A stretch of DNA of 64,000 nucleotides from Chloranthus sessilifolius (GCA_021018995.1 CM037596.1:11049501-11113500); one strand, 5' to 3'; numbered from the stretch's first letter, positions 1-11,544 are shown. Notes: generated from the sequence alone by a model not told the origin. Program-made: numbers and translations.

Positions 1-70
1 GGATGACACACTGTGCGCGTGTGTACCTAGAGGCAAAATTTCTGTAGAGAATAAACCAGTAAAGATGATT
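1..70 (+). mobile_element. Left tip of palindromic LTR-like unit, split by the Tat insertion
   Basis: These bases match, in inverted orientation, the segment at about 25190-25262 (shared block ACACACTGTGCGCGTGTG, then CTAGAGGCAAAATT and GTAGAGAATAAA). They are the outer part of the left arm of the unit that resumes at 20643. The outermost ~50 bases of this arm lie outside the window. The last five bases (66-70, TGATT) are the left copy of the target duplication made by the nested Ty3/gypsy element. Confidence 0.85.
66..70. repeat. Target site duplication of the Tat element, left copy (TGATT)
   Basis: TGATT lies just outside the LTR start TGTGCAACC. The identical five bases follow the right LTR end at 20643-20647. 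The joined flanks match the uninterrupted opposite arm near 25190-25200. Confidence 0.9.
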
Positions 71-796
71 TGTGCAACCATGGGATCTGTGACCATCCCG
101 TTGCGGCGATGCGCTCGCTTGCAAAAAATATAGAGTCGCCACCCGGAGCTTTTGGTGTCCTGAGAAACCTAGTTCATTTTTATGAGCACCGAAGTGCTAA
201 AAATATGACTCTGAATCCGGTCCACACCAAAGGCTCTTGGGTAGGGGCTTCGGTTATCGATTGTGAAGGTGTTAGGCCCCTGATCAACCCACTTAACGCG
301 GTTTATATTGATGGCCAAAATAAAAATAAAGTAAAAGAAAAGAATATGACTTCCTCTTGTCCAAAAGGGCTTAGAATCTTATTTGTGCCCCTCCGTTCCT
401 ACTGAAAATTCGGCGACGTAACGGCACAAATGGGAGGATGAGAAGAGCCAGAAAAAGATAGGAGAAGAAAGGGGAGAGCCGGAGGCCTCAGGCCTTTGTA
501 GCACCATAGGAGAGCCTTGCATGGCTTGCTTTTGATGAGCTTTTGAAGGCTTGAATGGTGGAAAGAGGGGTCCTAACCACTAAGGCTTACTAGCTAAGAG
601 GTAGAGAAGGGAGGCAAATGGATAGCACACACCTAACCTCGAGGCTTTTTAGGAAAGGTAAGGCATGGAATGAGGCTTTGGAATTCTGGAATTTGTATGA
701 GAAATGGAGCACCAAAGGGAGAAAGATCTTCTCATTTTAAGCTCTTTCTCTCTTAGGCAAAAAATTTCAACCCTTAAACCAAGGGGTGGGGGGCTC

Positions 797-804
797 TATT
801 TATA
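797..804 (-). promoter_or_regulatory. TATA box in the 3' LTR
   Basis: On the minus strand this reads TATAAATA followed by GAGCCCCCCACCCC, a typical plant TATA context, and is conserved at 19860-19867 in the other LTR. Confidence 0.65.
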
Positions 805-1088
805 GGAAATGGGTGGATTAGGAGAACACTTAAGTGCTAATTAGGGTTAGCCATTAGGTAATCTCAAATCTAAGGTTTCCTAGGATTTTTGGAGCCTTGA
901 AATGTGTGGAAGGGTCCTCCAATGGTGGATGATGGGGTGAGGCCTTAAGCCACTTGAGGGGTTACAAATAGGTAGTGAATGGGTGCAACAGAATTATCAA
1001 AACACACCGCAAAGGTCGAGGTGGTCAACAAGTCAAACTCCAATCATTAATTTCGAGGCAAAAACCAAGAGTTACTGTTCATATGTCT

Positions 1089-1359
1089 GACGCAACTAAT
1101 AGTTACGCCAGGCAAATGTAAAAACAAAGAACAAATGCTCCGGAAGTTGGCTTTCATGTGGGGTTCATATTTAAATCAAGTAACTATACAAAGAAAACTG
1201 TGCTAAACAAAGGCCTCGAAGTTGGCTTATGGGGTGGGGTTCATGATGAAATCCGCAACTAATAGTTGCGCTGCATTTCTAATTTCTAGGAGAAGTGGCC
1301 TGGCACAACTAATAGTTGTGTCAGGTAAAAGTATTATCGGCGCAACTATTAGTTGCGCC
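1089..1359. repeat. Cluster of four inverted-repeat motifs in the LTR U3
   Basis: The motif is GGCGCAACTA, one base, TAGTTGCGCC. The copy at 1339-1359 is a perfect inverted repeat. Degenerate copies lie at 1089-1109, 1253-1271 and 1302-1323. They sit about 285-560 bp upstream of the LTR TATA box in the direction of transcription, where enhancer-like elements would be expected. Function is not known. Confidence 0.85.
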
Positions 1360-1770
1360 AAATCCCTAGGGGGGCCACTTGAAATTACATTTCGGCCCTC
1401 TGGGTTCGGGCTGCCATATCTTTTGATCTGTAACTTCGATTTGGGCGATTCTTGAACCGTTGGAAAGCTGACGGCTTCTACTTTTTAATGGTATGAGATT
1501 TGATTGTAGTAGCTAGCTGTAGCTAGTTTTGGTGTACCCCTCCTTTTTCCAAAGCTTGGGAGGTTAGGTTTAGGTTCAGAATGGGTTCTAAGGGTCGGGA
1601 TGGTTAGGGTTTATTCCTAAGAGTCTGAAAAAGGTTCTTAGGGGTTCAGAAAGGTTCCTAGGGGTTCAGAAAGGTTCCTAAGGGTCTCATACATGCGATC
1701 AAAAGCTAAGAAGTGCACCTCTCTTAAAATATATTCCGATCAGGCCTTGGGCTGAATTTGGGTGTTTACA

Positions 1771-1786
1771 GATGCCCCTCTTTGGT
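1771..1786 (-). other. Polypurine tract of the Tat element
   Basis: On the minus strand the bases next to the 3' LTR read CCAAAGAGGGGCATC, a purine-rich run where plus-strand DNA synthesis would be primed. Its place directly beside the LTR supports the LTR boundary at 1770. Confidence 0.7.
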
Positions 1787-3490
1787 ATCCGATCACTAAT
1801 GATCGAGTGCCAAAGAAAAGAGACATCTGAAAAGGCCCAAGGCACTACTAACGGGTCCACTGCATTCAGAATGCACTTTAAACATCAGATGAGTAACACG
1901 GTAAGAAAACAAAAGCCCTGGATGTCAGGCTAAACATTCATTTCTCGAGGCAATCGATTCCCAAGCGCTTAACGACATTACTGGGCATAGCCGAGGTGGA
2001 ATGAGTTGCGAACTCTATATAATCGAGAAAGACATTCGCTTCTCGAGGTGATTTTAAAGGTATTTTATGTTTAAGATTCATTCTGAATGCAACAACTTCG
2101 TAAGTAAGAGGGGTGATCGACCCACATTCAAAGATAGGCGCTAAGCAAAACTACTCAAGGCTCCACTGTCTGCGTCCAATCCTACGAGGCATTTGATTGC
2201 CCCATCTGACTATTCGCAGGTGCCCCTGCTGAAAGCAGGGTTCGAGGTCTTTGGGTGAACCCATCGATCCCAAAGTTTATTTATCATAACTGCCCGAGCG
2301 AAGTGAATAGTTGCCACAACGCTTTTTGGGGAGGACGTGCCATTTTTGAAAGCATGCCCTAGATCAACATGACCAAGAGTATCCAACTTCAACTACCTTG
2401 AACAGATCCAACCAAATATTAGGCATCTCTTAAAAGGAACATCCAATCCTAGTTTTTACTGACAATGATCATAAACATCAATTAACTATGCATAATCATG
2501 CACCCATCAGGGGCAGTAAGCAATAACAAAAGCGATGGAAGCCTTGACCCTGACCCGCCTGAATATAATTTATGGGGATAAACAACCATCATACAGATAC
2601 CCAGACGCATGGCGTACACTTTATAGGGATACCGCTGCCCATATAGGTTTTAAGCCTGCAAAAAATAAAAGGAAAATGAACCCTTCCGAATGCATGGTTG
2701 CACATAGTTTGATTGATACGTAATCTCATTCTCGACAGGTTGGTCTCAACCAACGATTGATCTTTTCCAATGGAGAATCTGAAGCTTAAGATACTTAAGT
2801 TCATATGGATCCAACACAGGGCGCTCATTGCGAAAATTTAGCAGTGGAGTTGACTTGATCGAAACATTGACTGTTTGACCGGGACCAACACCGGTTCTCC
2901 TACCTTAAAGCAGGATCCAAAGATCTGAGGCGAACCTCCGACTCAGGACTTTAATATGGCATAGCTGCATTGCTGATAAAATATTGACATTTTACCGCCT
3001 TATACTTGTGCGTCTATGCGAGGGAATACAAATCTATTTTTTTATTATTTTTCTACCATTTTATGTAATTTTTTGGATTTTTCAACTATTATTTTATGTG
3101 ATTTTTTGGAATTTTTCAAACTATTATTTTATGTGATTTTTTGGAATTTTCAAACTATTATTTTATGTGATTTTTTTGTGGGATTTTTAAGTTGTTATTT
3201 TATGTGATTTTCTGAAATTTTTCGTGAATACTTCCAACTTCTCCGTGGGGATTTTTTTTTTCATTCATTTTTTGCGTTGGATTCTTCTCTATATTTTCCT
3301 ATGTAGGACTGGGGTGCTTATTGATCTCGGTCTGCTTTTATTCTAGCACGACTTTCTTGGCAAGTCGAAGGATGATCGAAATGTTGTCTTGGGAGCGCGT
3401 GCATCTGTCAGGAACGAGAAAACAAATAAAAAAGTGGAGGGGACCGGCTTTCCTATCTAGCCCGTACCAGGCCCAAGACTAGGCCTAAGT
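1787..3490. other. Non-coding 3' region of the Tat element
   Basis: No coding similarity was recognised on either strand and the short frames lack motifs. The tail (3051-3230) holds an imperfect tandem repeat of about 40 bp built around TTATTTTATGTGATTTTTTGG, copied four to five times. Confidence 0.5.
3051..3230. repeat. T-rich tandem repeat, about 40-bp unit
   Basis: Four to five imperfect copies of a unit with the core ATTTTATGTGATTTTTTGGA follow each other. The short open frame across it is a by-product of the repeat. Confidence 0.7.
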
Positions 3491-3595
3491 GCCTGGCGCA
3501 GCTAATAGCCACTAAAGGCCCCGAATTTCCTATTAGTTGCGCCAGGTCAAAAGGACACAAAATTTGCCTAGCGCAACTAATAGTTGTGCTAGGCT
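3491..3595. repeat. Inverted-repeat motif cluster upstream of the PMD gene
   Basis: A spaced pair (CCTGGCGCAGCTAATAG at 3491 and CTATTAGTTGCGCCAGG at about 3530-3546) and a compact copy (CCTAGCGCAACTA, a, TAGTTGTGCTAGG at 3568-3594) repeat the LTR U3 motif. They lie about 1 kb upstream of the antisense PMD gene. Confidence 0.8.
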
Positions 3596-3789
3596 TGGCT
3601 GGAGATGAATTTAAACAACCCGAGTTCGTGTTGTGGGGATTGATTGCCCCATTGCCATTGCTTTGCTTGTGTGGATTGATTGCCGGCTCGCGCTAAATCA
3701 AAGACCCCTTTTCTCTCAGAAGGTAACCATTTAACACCATTTGCTTTGATTTTTTTGCTTTTTCTTGTAAATATGATCATGATCTTGCA

Positions 3790-4450
3790 TTCCTAGATGA
3801 AAAAATGGTTTATTTTTAATTGTATGCTTATTTATTGATGATACGTTGGTGATTTTTCATGAATGGTGCCCTATTTTTGTTATTTTTTGGAATTTATTGG
3901 TAGCTACATATCTTGTTTTGCTTTGTTTTTGTTTATTTTTGTTTAATGGAATGGATGCATTTTTTTATTTGTTTTCTCTATTTTATGGAAAAAGAAAACC
4001 TTGTTTTTTTTTTTTTTTTTTTTTGAATGAAGGTTTTTTTGTTTTGATTTTTTGAAGTAGAAAGACTTTTATTTTTTTCATTTTTTGTAAACAGAGTAAA
4101 AGGATTTTTTTTTTTTGTTTTTGATGTTTCGTTTTGATTTTTTTTTAAGTAGAAGGAATTTTATTTATTATTATTTTTACTTTTCTAGACATGAAAGAAG
4201 TGCTTTCTCTTTGGTTTTGATTTTTTTTTTGTTTGATTTGATTTTTTTTGAAGCATAAAGAAATGATGGAGTTTTGCTTTTTTTTTTACTTGCTTTATTT
4301 TTAATCATAGAAGAAGGGAAATTTGTTTTATTTTATTTTGTTCATTATATATATATATTTGTTTGTATTTTTGAAGATAAAAAGGAAAGGATTTTTTTGC
4401 ATTTTAATCTAAAAGGGAGAGATTTTTTTTTTTATTGTTTACGTATATGC
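3790..4450. other. Poly-T-rich, AT-biased spacer
   Basis: Long T runs alternate with GAAG/GAAGG islands. Frames here are low-complexity Phe/Leu-rich strings without domain motifs. It may be leader or intron of the downstream plus-strand gene. Confidence 0.5.
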
Positions 4451-4576
4451 GTACCTTTATTTTTTGAAGATGAACCGAAAGAAAGGGGAGCATAGTTATC
4501 TTCCCCTGGCGTGTAGCATAAAAAGGGGTCTTTATCACTGATCTGCTCTGATATGATTGCCTTTTGTTGTCCCAAC

Positions 4577-7034
4577 ATGTCGGGCGGTGATGAGCATATT
4601 CCTGAGGAGAGCCACGAGGAGGGACCTGAGATAGTGTACGGACCGCGGGGGAAGCAGTTCCTCTGGGTAGAGCAGAGGGCGGGCCCATGGCTCAAAATGC
4701 AAGGTGAGGCCGCCCGAGTCAGTCTCCTACACCAACAACATACCCATGTTTTGAATTTCGGAATAGCGGGCACGGTAAAGGAGAGGTTCAAATTATTTCC
4801 TTTATAGAGTTTTTTGCTTTATTTCTCCCATCTGATGTGCATTTCTTTGGGTGTAGGACCTGCCCAACATTGTATTCCGCGAGGGGTGGCTCAATTTTCA
4901 TGACTTCTATCTCTATGTATCTCCCGTAGTGAAGGTCCTGCTGGCACAAGTGGGCTTCAGAGAGTTTCTATCCTGCCCTGCCATGAGGGCCGATGATGCC
5001 TATCTGAAGGCCTTGATCGAGTGGTTTCACCATGAGACGATGACTTTTCATATGCCGTACGCCGAGATGACCTTGACGCCTGTTGACTGAGCCATGATTA
5101 CTAGTATCAGGGTAGGAGGGATACCAATAGCCGATCTCGTGGTGACAAGTAGAGAGGACATCATCCGGTTGATTGGGGCCTATCCCCCTCGCGGGCTGAC
5201 GCATGGTACCGTGGTCAAGATATCCTGGCTGACCGCACTTTATACAGCTGATGAGTTAGTGGACCTGGGTCAACCAGACAGGGTGCTCTACCTCACGCCA
5301 GAGCGGGCGATCGTGCTAGCCCACATCACTCTCTTGGTCCTACTCGGTAAGACCCCTTTTACTAATGAGCGCGGTGGCCGAGTTAGCCTAGCCTTGCTGA
5401 GTATCATGGACAATTGGGGTGACGTCCACAGGTATGACTAGGGAGGGGCAGGGTGGGTATGCATGGCTAATGTATAACTTGGCTCGGGTCACGACCGAGG
5501 ATTCAAAGTCTGCTATTGGTTTCTAGGCCGCCCTGAAGGTAATTCCTCATTCCTTTGTCTTTGCCATTTTCTTGATCTTTGTATGTTACTGACCTGCTCT
5601 TGTGTAATGCCCCCTTTTTAGGTATGGGGATATCATCACTTTCACCCTGGGTGGCCGCTTCTCCACTCGGAGGAGCTCACCTATCCTATTCTCAGCAACT
5701 AGAATCAGGCCCGCGCCATGACATAGGTCTAAAGCACTTGAAGATGGGCTTGAGGTTCCAACTTGACTTGATGGTTCCCGAGCAGATAAAACTCTTTTTC
5801 CAACCTTGTTTGTTCTAGCTCAGAAATCTTTATTGTTTGATGTGCTAATCTGTTTGGCCCCCCTTTTGACTTGGGCAGATCCTCCATGACCCGTACCTTG
5901 CATCCCCCTTCTGGAATCGGGCAGCCGTTGGCCCCTCTCCCCTGTTTAACAATTGCCGCGTTATTTTCTTTTATGGAGCCTGAGCTAAGTTTTACTATTT
6001 GGGAGAGCGGGTGGTGCATCAGCACCAAGGTTACTATGCCATACTTGTGGACCCTCCGGCCGATGTTTGGAATCCTATTGGCAGTATCGAGGAGTTCACG
6101 GTGGCTTTTCTCAACAACGGGTTCCCTATCCATGCTCTCCATGTGCCATGTGCCCGGTGACTATCATGTTTGGTACGAGTACCTGCCGTATCGGTTTATC
6201 TTGCCACACTTTGTACCCAGCGCCAATTTCCTTGTATTTGGTGGCCCATTTGGTCAGGTAATTCTTCTCAGCTTGAATTAGTTCCCCCTTATTTTTTAAT
6301 TTGGCTCTTGTTGTTTTCTAAGCGGATCTTTTACTCTGTTCAATAGTTTGCTCCGAGAGATGATTCGGATGGAGAAGGCGGGACAAGCGTGGCCGATGCG
6401 TTAGGGGTAGATCCCTCTGGTGCTGACCCTTCTGGTGCGGGTCCCTCGGGCGAGGGCTCTTCTAGTGTTGATCTGTCAGGTACCTCTCATACCAGTGTCC
6501 CTGGTGGCGATCCGCCCATGGTTTACGGGACCTTCCGATGCCTGGATGATAGCTTCCTTTGGGGCCTCTGTGCTGATGTGGATCGACAAGCGCGGCTCTC
6601 TGCTAAGGCGGCCCGTGTTCTTCCTCCTAAGGTGATCCCAGGGGTAAGCCTTTTGATGGCTCATCTTTCTTTATTTCGGTCTGCTTTTGCACATGCTTTA
6701 AGATTGCCTTGATAGCTGATATTGTGTCGCTCTGAATGCAGAACTTCAACTCGGCCATGGAGTATGCGGAGTATCATCGTCACATTGCGAGGCTTAGGGA
6801 GGTGGAGACGGTGAGTACCTTGGTGCTATACTCCTCTCGTTTGTTTCATTATCATTTGTCCCTTAACTAATCCTGACTCTTGATTTTGACTGTGCCTCGT
6901 AGCGTGCTCGTGCCAAGGAGTCGTGCTCTTTGCTTAGTAGGATCTCGCAGGCATGGTTTAGGGTGGGGGACATGCGGACCTTCCAGAGCTCTTCTCGCCG
7001 TCGGAAGAAGTCAAAGGGCGCGGGCAAAGAATAA
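4577..7034 (+). pseudogene. Plant mobile domain (PMD) gene carried antisense in the Tat element
   Basis: Exons can be followed with GT-AG borders: 4577-4774, 4857-about 5550, about 5621-5776, 5880-about 6260, 6347-6643, 6742-6810 and 6903-7034 (TAA). Exon 2 joins in frame after GIAGT and reads DLPNIVFREGWLNFHDFY, then EWFHHETMTFHMPYAEMTLT. That matches the PMD signature, an E-T-x-TFH-x-P-x-GEMT-like stretch. Later exons read DPPADVWNPIGSIEEFTVAF, an acidic Ser/Gly linker, and a basic Arg/Lys tail. PMD proteins include MAIN/MAIL1-type silencing factors and transposon-borne copies. Here TGA replaces a codon after TPVD (about 5087), a TGA interrupts near 5987 and a frameshift lies near 6157, so this copy is dead. 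Preserved splice sites suggest the gene was once expressed from its own strand. An LTR-type motif cluster lies upstream (3491-3595). Confidence 0.75.
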
Positions 7035-7267
7035 GCTTTAGTTTTTGCTTTAAAACTCAGTACTCTTGGGATTGGATTTACATTTGTTAAACATTTTGGG
7101 ATGGATGATGTGACATTTTGGACATATTTTTTGAAAATTAGTGCTTTTGTCTTGATTGTATGCATTGGCTTTCTTGCATCAGATCTATTTCTCTGCAGGA
7201 CACGTTTGCCAAACTCTCTCTGAAAGTGACTTTTTGGGTCACATGCTTTGATGTAGAATCAGTCCTG

Positions 7268-7334
7268 CACTATTAGTTGCACCAGGCAAAATTAGGGATA
7301 AAAATCATTGGCGCAACTAACAGTTACGCCAGGC
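7268..7334. repeat. Inverted-repeat motif cluster upstream of the DUF7745-like gene
   Basis: A half-degenerate copy (GCACTATTAGTTGCACCAGG near 7268) and a fuller one (GGCGCAACTAACAGTTACGCC at 7311-7331, one internal mismatch on each side) repeat the LTR U3 motif just before a TATA-like sequence. Confidence 0.75.
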
Positions 7335-7357
7335 TTAACCTGGGGGCAGTGGGCCCT

Positions 7358-7363
7358 TATATA
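7358..7363 (+). promoter_or_regulatory. TATA-like box ahead of the DUF7745-like gene
   Basis: TATATA in the context CCCTTATATACGCGAG lies about 135 bp before the first plausible ATG at 7499 and about 30 bp after the inverted-repeat motif. Position and context fit a promoter; it is not proven. Confidence 0.45.
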
Positions 7364-7498
7364 CGCGAGTTAGCCTAAAAATCATTTCTTTTTTGTTTGA
7401 CTTGGCCTCTTTGACCGGCTCTTTTTGCTCTTGCTTTTTCAAGGCAGGTCCATCACCATACATCGATTTTTATCTTCTTAAAAGATCTTTGTACGCCT

Positions 7499-8230
7499 AT
7501 GGACCCGCTTTCTAACCCTCCCTTACGTAGAGGGCCTGGAATCAATTTACCCCTTCCTTGGGCTTAGGGCCCAAATTTCTAACAGCTTGGTTTGGGAGTT
7601 TGAATGAGAGTGAGCTCGCCGACTTAGAGCACCTTGGGCTATCTTGCCTTCCTTCCTTTCTTGAGGTTCCTCCACAGTGGGACCTCCTTTGTGCTGCCGC
7701 TTCATTTTGGGATGTGAACTTTCATGTATTCAGTTTTGGGAAGCGGGAGTTGACCCCAACCCTTGAGGAACTATCCAATTTGTCTGGCCTAAAGCTTTAT
7801 AGGGGCCTTGCAAGAATTACGCCTCGGCCGGGCTACTCCAAATCCATTCACCTTACACTTGGTTTGAAGAAACTTGAGTATGAGAAAAGTCTTATCCCCA
7901 CAAGGTGTTTGCTAAAATTCCTCAAAGAACTTTTTGGTCACGAAAGTCTCCGAAAATTGCCGGTTAGGAACACTTTCAACGTGAAAGCTTTAGCACTCGG
8001 TCTCATTTATGAAATCCTCTTCTTTACTAGGGGGAGAGCTTCTCTTTGGCAATTTGCGATATCCTGACCGAGTTGGAGGCGGGTCGATCCATGATGCATT
8101 TGGTGCTTGCCGAGCTGTATCGATGCCTCGTTAGGTGAGCTTGCATAGTTGCTGGTTGCATAGTTGATGGTTGACTGAGCGGAATGTTTTGGAAGATGAC
8201 CTTCATGCAGAGATTAGCACATTGAAGCGC
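7499..8230 (+). pseudogene. DUF7745/PMD-like gene carried antisense in the Tat element
   Basis: The ATG at 7499 opens MDPLSNPPLRRGPGINLPLP, then the frame shifts and continues from 7558 for 169 codons. The core contains PPQWDLLCAAASFW, HVFSFGKRELTPTLEELSNL and later KALALGLIYEILFF. F-FG-x2-ELTPTLEE is the hallmark of the plant DUF7745/mobile-domain-like family common beside Ty3 elements. After 8067 the similarity continues in another frame (LTELEAGRSMMHLVLAELYR), so at least two frameshifts break it. No active site is known for the family and its role is unknown. Family name is from memory of the motif; a profile search would settle DUF7745 versus PMD. Confidence 0.6.
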
Positions 8231-9680
8231 GAGCTGGGCCGCTAACTCCTTCCTGCGCACAGAACTTTTTGCACATATCAAATACACAGAAGGGGCGTAA
8301 AAACCCCTTTACAGATACACATATTTTTTGTATACATATTTTCTTTATATTTTTATTATTTTTGTTGTTATTTGTTAAAAAAAGGGAAACCACGCTAGTC
8401 ATCACACCGACTATTTTTTGGGATGTGGCGTAAGCGGTGCATTTTGTAAACGAAAGGTAGTTTATTATATATACATCTACATAGACTTTTCTTTCTCTTT
8501 TTTTTTTTTTTTTTTGCTTCGTGTATTTTTTTGGTGTGGTGCCTTAGTCACTGGGTGAATCCTTGTGAAACCCTGGGTCCTCTTTTGAGCATGGCCAAAC
8601 CCCTCTTTGAATGGTTGATTCTAAGAGAGGTTCAACAGTTTTACCAAGGCCGGAACGTCAATCCCTTTGGATTGAGTCAAACCTTTCTCCTTACCTTGAG
8701 TCATACATTTGACAAAGCAGTTTCACAAAGACAACTTTGGTCGGGACCCGATTCAAACTAGCATGAGTGGCCCAGTCGGACAAGAGGGTACAAGGAGAGT
8801 AACAAAAGGGCTCCTCAGACATCGATCTTCTCAACTAGTCCAAACCTTTCTTTTTTAATTTTTTTCTCCTTTCTTTTCTTTTTTATTTATCTCCTTTTTT
8901 TACCTATGGCACCCTTTTGAGTTTTCACCACGTCCATGGGTTTAGGTCTCTTACCCCAAGCGCCCTTTCGAGTTTTCACCTGGTCCGCACAAACTCACTA
9001 TTTTTACCCGTAGCGCCCTTTTGGGTTTTCATCACGTCCACCTTGCTTTGAGCTTGTATTTTTATTTTATTATTATTATTTATTATTCTTTTTATTTCTT
9101 TTTTTTTTATATTTTTTAAAAAGCCACGGCATAGACGTCAATTCCATCATAGCCGACTGGACGGGGTTCTGGTGTCGTCTCACAACTTGGCTTGTGTTGA
9201 CTTAACAGATATTATGATTGCTTATAAACCTAAAAGAGGGCTTTCTTCAGGGTGTAGCTTGGTCGTGGGTTAGGTTAGGATTTGAAGGTATGCTAGGCTA
9301 AAAAGGGTTTCCTTGATACGGCTTTAGTTTTCTCAACATACTTTCTTCCTCAGGGATCTTACTATACATGCCCCGTGATTTTTGTTATTTTTGTTTTATT
9401 TCAGGCAATCTATTTTTAAGGTTTTACTTTTCTAATTTTTTTTTTGGATTTTGATGGTAATTTCACTTCTTTTTTGTATGTACCTACAGACACTTTTTTT
9501 GAAAAAAGGGTTATCAAAAGAAAAAGGCCCAGGCTCACAATGGGGTAGCAAAGGATATCATCTTTTTTAGGGATGCTTTTTGCTATTGTGCTTGAAATGA
9601 TGGCCTCTTTTGGGTGGTTCTTAAGTAGTCACGCATCTGTTTCATCAATACTTACCTTATCGTGATAGACTAAGAGTAGA
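8231..9680. other. Non-coding T-rich spacer between antisense genes and pol
   Basis: No gene was recognised. Around 8915-9050 a sentence-like unit (GCGCCCTTTTGAGTTTTCACC-type, with CACGTCCA) recurs three times imperfectly. A frame at 8531-8761 has no recognisable motif. The spacer ends where the integrase C-terminus begins on the other strand. Confidence 0.5.
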
Positions 9681-9689
9681 ATTGTCAGA

Positions 9690-10830
9690 TGTATTCAGCA
9701 TTGATGGGTTCAGGAAGATGATCTCGGTCCATGGTGGCAAGGCGGATGGCATATCCCGGTACCTCTTCTCGAATGACATAAAGTCCTTCCCAATTCTGCT
9801 TGAACTTGCCTCTTGGATCGGCATGGAGGGATAGGAAAATCCTCTTCCATACAGTGTCTCCTACCTTTAGATCTCGACCGAGGACACGTTTATTGTAAGC
9901 GCGTGTGATTCGCCCCTATTAGACTTGAGTATGGAACAAGGCTAGGAGTCTCTTCTCGTCCAATAAGTTCAATTGTTTGAAGCGTGATCTCTCATTCTCT
10001 GCTTTGGGTAAGCCTGATTCCATAAGGATTCGAAGCGAGGGTACTTCAATCTCTATCGGTAGGATGACCTCGGTTCCATACACAAGGGAGAATGGTGTTG
10101 CCCCTATAGCGGTACAGATTGACGTTCTGTAGGCCCACAAACCAAACGACAGCATTTCGCTCCAATCTTGGTAAGTGACGACCATCTTCTCTAGGATGCG
10201 GACGATTGTCTTATTCGCAGCTTCCATGGCTCCATTAGTTTAAGGTCGATAAGGTGACTAGCGATGGTGCTTGATTTTGTATTGCTCGCAGAAGGCTCGG
10301 ATGCGCTTATTTGTAAAGTTTATGCCGTTGTCTGTGATGATATCTTTGGGTACTCCAAATCTACACACAATATTACTCTTAAGAAACTTCTCGACGTGAC
10401 TGGCCGTGATGTTGGCATATGATGCCACTTCTACCCACTTGGTAAAGCATTCAATGGCGACGAGGATGAACCGATGTCCATTCGATGCTTTCGGATTAAT
10501 CATTCTGACGACGTCCAGGCCCCAAGTAGCGAATGGCCAAGGAGTGGTCATGCAGTGAAGATCGATGACAGGAGCGTGTATCAGACTGGAGTGTTCCTGA
10601 CACTTGTAGCATTTCTGAACATGTTTGCAGCAATCTGATTCCATAGTGGTTCAAAAGTATCCCTGCCATAGAATTTTCTTAGCAAGCATGTGACCGCTGA
10701 CATGGGCTCCGCATACTCCCTCGTGGATCTTCTTCATAATATTGATTGCTTCACCTTCTGTAAGACACCTGAGCAAGATGTTATTGTACGACCGCTTGTA
10801 CGGGCAATCTCCATAAATGACGTAGCCTGC
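9690..10830 (-). pseudogene. Tat integrase (broken)
   Basis: The integrase core inserts the cDNA into the genome. The N-terminal HHCC finger is readable (HEGVCGAHVSGH and CCKHVQKCYKCQ, 10620-10760). The catalytic triad is visible: D in WGLDVV (about 10520), D in IITDNG (about 10325), and E in NGAMEAANK (about 10220). The C-terminus contains QNWEGLYVIREE (about 9780), like the GPY/F motif; no chromodomain is seen, which fits Tat rather than chromoviruses. The sequence is split at about 10250, 9918 and 10645 by stop codons, so no complete protein can be made. Confidence 0.85.
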
Positions 10831-11034
10831 CGCTATACGTTAAATGGTTTGTCGGTCAGTCTTGGATGTACCCTTAGGGAGAGTTAGGGTATCGAGGAAA
10901 TTCTTGATATCTGAGAACCAATGTGGCTCATCATCAGGCTTCATAGGTTCCTCAATCTGGAGGTAGAAGGTCGGCTCATTCCTCTGTTCGATCATGATCG
11001 GCTTCATCTCAGAACCGTATGGGATTTCTAACAT

Positions 11035-11544
11035 TGACGTCAAAGTTGCTAGTACATCAGCAGAGCGATTCCTTATCCGGGGGACATATGAGAATGTCAC
11101 ATCTTAGAAGCAAGCTATCAGGTCCTCGAGGTGCTCATGGTAAGGGATCAATTTCTCATCTTTCGTCTTTTAGTCATCGTTCGTCTGACATATGATTAAC
11201 TGCGAATCGCCAAACACTCAGAGATGAGTTATATTCAGGTCGAGAGCCGCCTGCAAACCAGCGACACAAGCTTCGTATTCAGCCATGTTGTTAGTGCAAG
11301 GGAAGTTGAGCTTGATAGAGATGGGTACGTGGGATCCTTTCGGCGAAATCAGAATGGCACCAACTCCCTGACCCTCGGTATTTATTGCCCCGTCAAAGTG
11401 CATTACCCATAATTCCTCTGCTTCGTCAGTATCGTCTTCCATCATGAACAGGATGTCTTCATCGGGGAACTCAGTTCTCAAAGGCTGATAGTCCGACAAA
11501 GGATTGTCGGCGAGATGATTGACGAGTGCTTTCCCTTTAATCAA
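11035..11544 (-). pseudogene. Second RNase H domain (archaeal-like type) of Tat pol
   Basis: The reading contains ELWVMHFDGAINTEGQGVGA, then CTNNMAEYEACVAGLQAALD, and ends with FSYVPRIRNRSADVLATL. D in HFDGA, E in AEYEA and D near the end (SADVLA) match the catalytic carboxylates of type I RNase H. It follows the RT-linked RNase H, giving two RNase H domains in one polyprotein, a published feature of Tat elements. A frame break lies near 11100-11218. Confidence 0.8.

Larger units (their letters stand above)
71..1770 (-). repeat. 3' LTR of the Tat element (left side, 1700 bp)
   Basis: It starts TGTGCAACC and ends GGGTGTTTACA. It aligns by eye with 19144-20642 along its length: the first 300 bases and the block around 900-1770 are nearly collinear. 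It is about 200 bp longer than the other LTR because the right copy lost the interval between two GGA triplets (here about 807-892). In element sense U3 runs from 1770 towards the TATA box at 797-804. Confidence 0.9.

Noticed and set aside
4404-4791. Minus-strand open frames of 94 and 119 codons.
   Set aside because: They are shadows of the first PMD exon on the plus strand and have no motif.
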